From contig JARRRL010000008.1 in assembly GCA_037380725.1 (NCBI GenBank), positions 1 to 43,951 on the forward strand: a stretch of 43,951 bases of DNA, written 5' to 3'. Under the pieces are notes generated by a model. The model made no database searches, was not told where the DNA came from, and saw nothing but the letters and a program-made list of their open reading frames with translations. Origin of the DNA: JARRRL01 sp037380725 (GTDB lineage: Bacteria > Pseudomonadota > Gammaproteobacteria > Pseudomonadales > JANQJO01). The position numbers and the translations under genes are program-made. Below are positions 41,312-43,951 of the stretch, piece after piece; position 1 is the first letter of the stretch, and every line of letters starts with the position of its first letter.

Positions 41312-43951
41312 TTAATTGTATTGCTTACGCGCGTTCACAAATAATTGGAACCAGGGCGAATACGATTTCCAATCATCCGGCGCCCAAGAAAATTGCACCG
41401 TTCTAAAAACGCGTTCCGGATGCGGCATCATAATCGTCACACGACCAGACTCATTACAAAATCCCGTCGCGCCTGCAGGACTGCCGTTTGGATTCGCGGG
41501 GTATTGCAGCGTTGGCTCACCGCGTGAATTCACGTATCGTAAACACACTTGATGGCGTGATTTCAACTCGTCAAACGCCCGATCGGACACACACGCTTTC
41601 CCCTCTCCATGCGCCACAGCTATTGGTAAGTGCGAACCCGACATACCCGCCAGTATCACAGAAGCCGACGGCATCACTTCCGTCATCACTAAGCGCGCTT
41701 CAAATTGTTCAGACTGATTACGCTGAAAGCGTGGCCAATGCGTCGCCCCCGGAATCAATTGATTGAGCTGAGCCAACATTTGACAGCCATTACACACCCC
41801 CAAGGTCAGCGTATCGGTACGCTCAAAAAAAGCGGCAAACGCATCACGTAACGCCTCATTAAATAAAATGGATTTCGCCCAACCACTGCCTGCACCCAAC
41901 ACATCACCGAACGAAAAACCACCGCAGGCCACCAAGGCCTGAAAGGATTCCAACTCTCGCGGATTGGCTTTCAAATCACTCATGTGAAGATCAACGGCCT
42001 CAAACCCAGCGCTTACAAACGCCGCCGCCATTTCGAGCTGACCATTGACACCCTGTTCACGCAATACCGCCAAACGTGGCCTTGCCGACAGAATCGCCGG
42101 AGCGCACGCCGCTTGTGTCACGTCGAAACGCACCGAGGCGTATAAGCCGCTGTCTTCTGGATCGGACACCCGCTCAAAAGCTTGCTGCGCGCAATCCGGA
42201 TGATCGCGCAAACGTTGAATGTGATAACTCACTTCACTCCACACGGACTGCAAGCGCAATACCGGCGCCTGATAAACCCATTCCCCTCGATGAGTCACAC
42301 CAAACGTCGCCGTACTTGAGCAAGCCCCCACTGTTGCAATGCGTTGCACACAGGCGGCCAGTCCATAGCGCTGGGTCAGTGCGTCCACATCAGGGACGTT
42401 TTCCGCCTGCACCTCAAGCAGTACACCTAACTCCTCATTGAACAACCAAGGCAGTAATTCAGTGGCAGCGGGCACCTCCAAGGTGAGACTTCGACGACTG
42501 GCAAAAGCCATTTCCAAGGCCGCAACCAGCACACCCCCATCCGAACGATCGTGATAGGCTTTCACCATCCCCAACTGACGCGCCGCTTTTAACCACGCCA
42601 CAAAACTCGTAAAACGTTCAGGATCGTCAAAATTCGGCGCTTCATTGCCCATTTGTCCATAAACCTGGGCCAAGGCCGAGCCACCCAAGCGCTGCTTGCC
42701 TGCACTCAAATCCACTAAATACAGCGCATTACCCGTTGCATGCAGCTGCGGTGTCCACGTCTCACGCACATCTGACACCCGCGCAAACGCCGTAACAATC
42801 AACGACACCGGCGACACAACCGACTGCTCGCCCTGGTCGTTACGCCAACGCGTTCGCATGGACAACGAATCTTTGCCCACCGGAATGGCCAAACCCAAAG
42901 CCGGACACAAAGACAAGCCAAGCGCTTGCACCGCTTCAAACAAAGCCTGATCTTCACCCGGCTCACCGCAAGCCGCCATCCAATTGGCCGAAAGGTTTAT
43001 TTCGCTTAGGTCTTCAATGGGAGCAGCCAACGCATTCGTCAGGGCTTCACCCACAGCCATACGCGCCGAAGACGCCGCATCGATGACAGCAAGTGGCGTC
43101 CGTTCCCCAAGGGCTAAAACTTCACCCGCAAACGTAAACAGACTTGAGGTGGTCACCGCACAATCCGCAACGGGCACTTGCCACGGCCCCACCATTTGGT
43201 CCCGCGCGACCATACCCGTAATTGTGCGATCCCCAATGGTAATCAGAAAGGTTTTACTGGCCACCGCTGGCAAACGCAAAACCCGGTGAATCGCCTCGTC
43301 TATGGCCATGTCACGGCAATCCAAGTCGGGCAACACAGGACGAGTTCGCTCAACGTATCGCGTCATACGCGGAGGTTTGCCAAATAGCATCGATTGTGGG
43401 ACATCAATTGGCGCGCGTTCGGCACGCGTATCGGATACCCGCACAATCGGCTCATCCACCGCTAAGCCCACCGTAGCGAAGGGGCAACGCTCGCGCTCGC
43501 AAATAGCAGAAAAACGCGCATAATCTTCCGGTCGAACTCCCAAGACATAGCGTTCTTGCGCTTCGTTACACCACAACTCCATGGGGGATAACGACGCATC
43601 ATCCGTTGGAATTTTTTGCAAATCAAAAACGCCACCGCAGCCCGCATCTTTCACCAGTTCAGGCAGTGCGTTACTGAGGCCACCTGCACCGACATCGTGA
43701 ATAAACTGAATGGGATTGGTATCCCCAAAGGCCCAGCAGGCATCAATGACCTCTTGAGCACGTCGCTCCATTTCCGGGTTTTCACGCTGCACAGAAGCAA
43801 AATCCAATTCCGCATCGTGCTGGCCCGACTGCACAGAAGACGCCGCCCCACCCCCCAGCCCAATCAACAAAGCGGGTCCCCCTAAGACCACCAAGTGAGC
43901 CCCGGGCGATAGCTCGTTTTTCATGATGTGCGATTCACGAATATTCCCCAC
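41312..43951 (-). CDS. purL: Phosphoribosylformylglycinamidine synthase, C-terminal part
   Basis: The frame is open to the window edge; 879 residues of the large single-chain enzyme (about 1300 residues in Escherichia coli) are seen, so roughly the first third is outside. It converts FGAR and glutamine to FGAM in purine synthesis. Visible parts: HLVVLGGPALLIGLGGGAASS, the GAGGLSNALPELV and PTDDASLSPMELWCNEAQERY segments of the first catalytic half, GKDSLSM and the DRSDGG(V/L) segment of the second half, and a C-terminal class I glutaminase with LGVCNGCQML (Cys nucleophile) and MMPHPERVF (His, Glu). It ends FNARKQYN. It stands alone 255 bases from the GGDEF-EAL region. Confidence 0.98.
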   Translation of the reverse strand: MGNIRESHIMKNELSPGAHLVVLGGPALLIGLGGGAASSVQSGQHDAELDFASVQRENPEMERRAQEVIDACWAFGDTNPIQFIHDVGAGGLSNALPELVKDAGCGGVFDLQKIPTDDASLSPMELWCNEAQERYVLGVRPEDYARFSAICERERCPFATVGLAVDEPIVRVSDTRAERAPIDVPQSMLFGKPPRMTRYVERTRPVLPDLDCRDMAIDEAIHRVLRLPAVASKTFLITIGDRTITGMVARDQMVGPWQVPVADCAVTTSSLFTFAGEVLALGERTPLAVIDAASSARMAVGEALTNALAAPIEDLSEINLSANWMAACGEPGEDQALFEAVQALGLSLCPALGLAIPVGKDSLSMRTRWRNDQGEQSVVSPVSLIVTAFARVSDVRETWTPQLHATGNALYLVDLSAGKQRLGGSALAQVYGQMGNEAPNFDDPERFTSFVAWLKAARQLGMVKAYHDRSDGGVLVAALEMAFASRRSLTLEVPAATELLPWLFNEELGVLLEVQAENVPDVDALTQRYGLAACVQRIATVGACSSTATFGVTHRGEWVYQAPVLRLQSVWSEVSYHIQRLRDHPDCAQQAFERVSDPEDSGLYASVRFDVTQAACAPAILSARPRLAVLREQGVNGQLEMAAAFVSAGFEAVDLHMSDLKANPRELESFQALVACGGFSFGDVLGAGSGWAKSILFNEALRDAFAAFFERTDTLTLGVCNGCQMLAQLNQLIPGATHWPRFQRNQSEQFEARLVMTEVMPSASVILAGMSGSHLPIAVAHGEGKACVSDRAFDELKSRHQVCLRYVNSRGEPTLQYPANPNGSPAGATGFCNESGRVTIMMPHPERVFRTVQFSWAPDDWKSYSPWFQLFVNARKQYN

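Overview
The window reads as chromosome of a gammaproteobacterium with moderate GC. The evidence is a leuA-holD-rimI run whose holD is of the long, pseudomonad-like type, plus groES-groEL, a full-length-type purL with a glutaminase domain, a TonB-dependent receptor and tRNA-Pro(CGG). I cannot name the genus. No insertion sequence, prophage or CRISPR array is visible. Two runs of N (5094-5113 and 22079-22087) mark assembly gaps.

Region 1 (1-7150, minus strand) is the accessory highlight: a compact type II (aromatic) polyketide synthase operon cut by the left window edge. In transcription order it holds a HemN-like radical SAM enzyme, an acyl carrier protein fused to a SRPBCC aromatase/cyclase-like domain, two further SRPBCC proteins, an FAD oxidoreductase, a metal-dependent 'putative cyclase', a ketosynthase with an intact Cys-His-His triad, and a second ketosynthase without the nucleophilic Cys (chain-length-factor type). 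Genes are separated by a few bases or overlap, so they are probably made together. Right of it lie 1.4 kb of gene-poor DNA and then a MarR regulator (8553-9017).

Region 2 (9.0-18.9 kb) carries a four-repeat high-mannose lectin of the OAA family and what looks like a sensing module: two overlapping orphan periplasmic binding proteins (minus strand) divergent from a membrane-bound kinase with HAMP, GAF, HPt and a CheA-type ATPase, followed by a TonB-dependent receptor. A long hairpin separates kinase and receptor.

Region 3 (18.97-24.3 kb) is housekeeping: leuA, a long holD (psi subunit of DNA polymerase III) and rimI, then groES-groEL with a good terminator and a CIRCE-like operator upstream.

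Region 4 (24.5-30.6 kb) has a 2-oxoglutarate/Fe(II) oxygenase, a very unusual eight-heme repeat lipoprotein with proline-rich linkers, a response regulator with a degenerate GGDEF domain, and a small exported protein.

Region 5 (31.0-44.0 kb) has a double-AAA ATPase, tRNA-Pro(CGG), a TPR-like protein, a beta-carbonic anhydrase, an EF-hand protein, an Atm1-type ABC exporter lacking its H-loop histidine, a PAS-GGDEF-EAL protein and the C-terminal two thirds of purL. Short tandem duplications recur throughout the window, between and inside genes.
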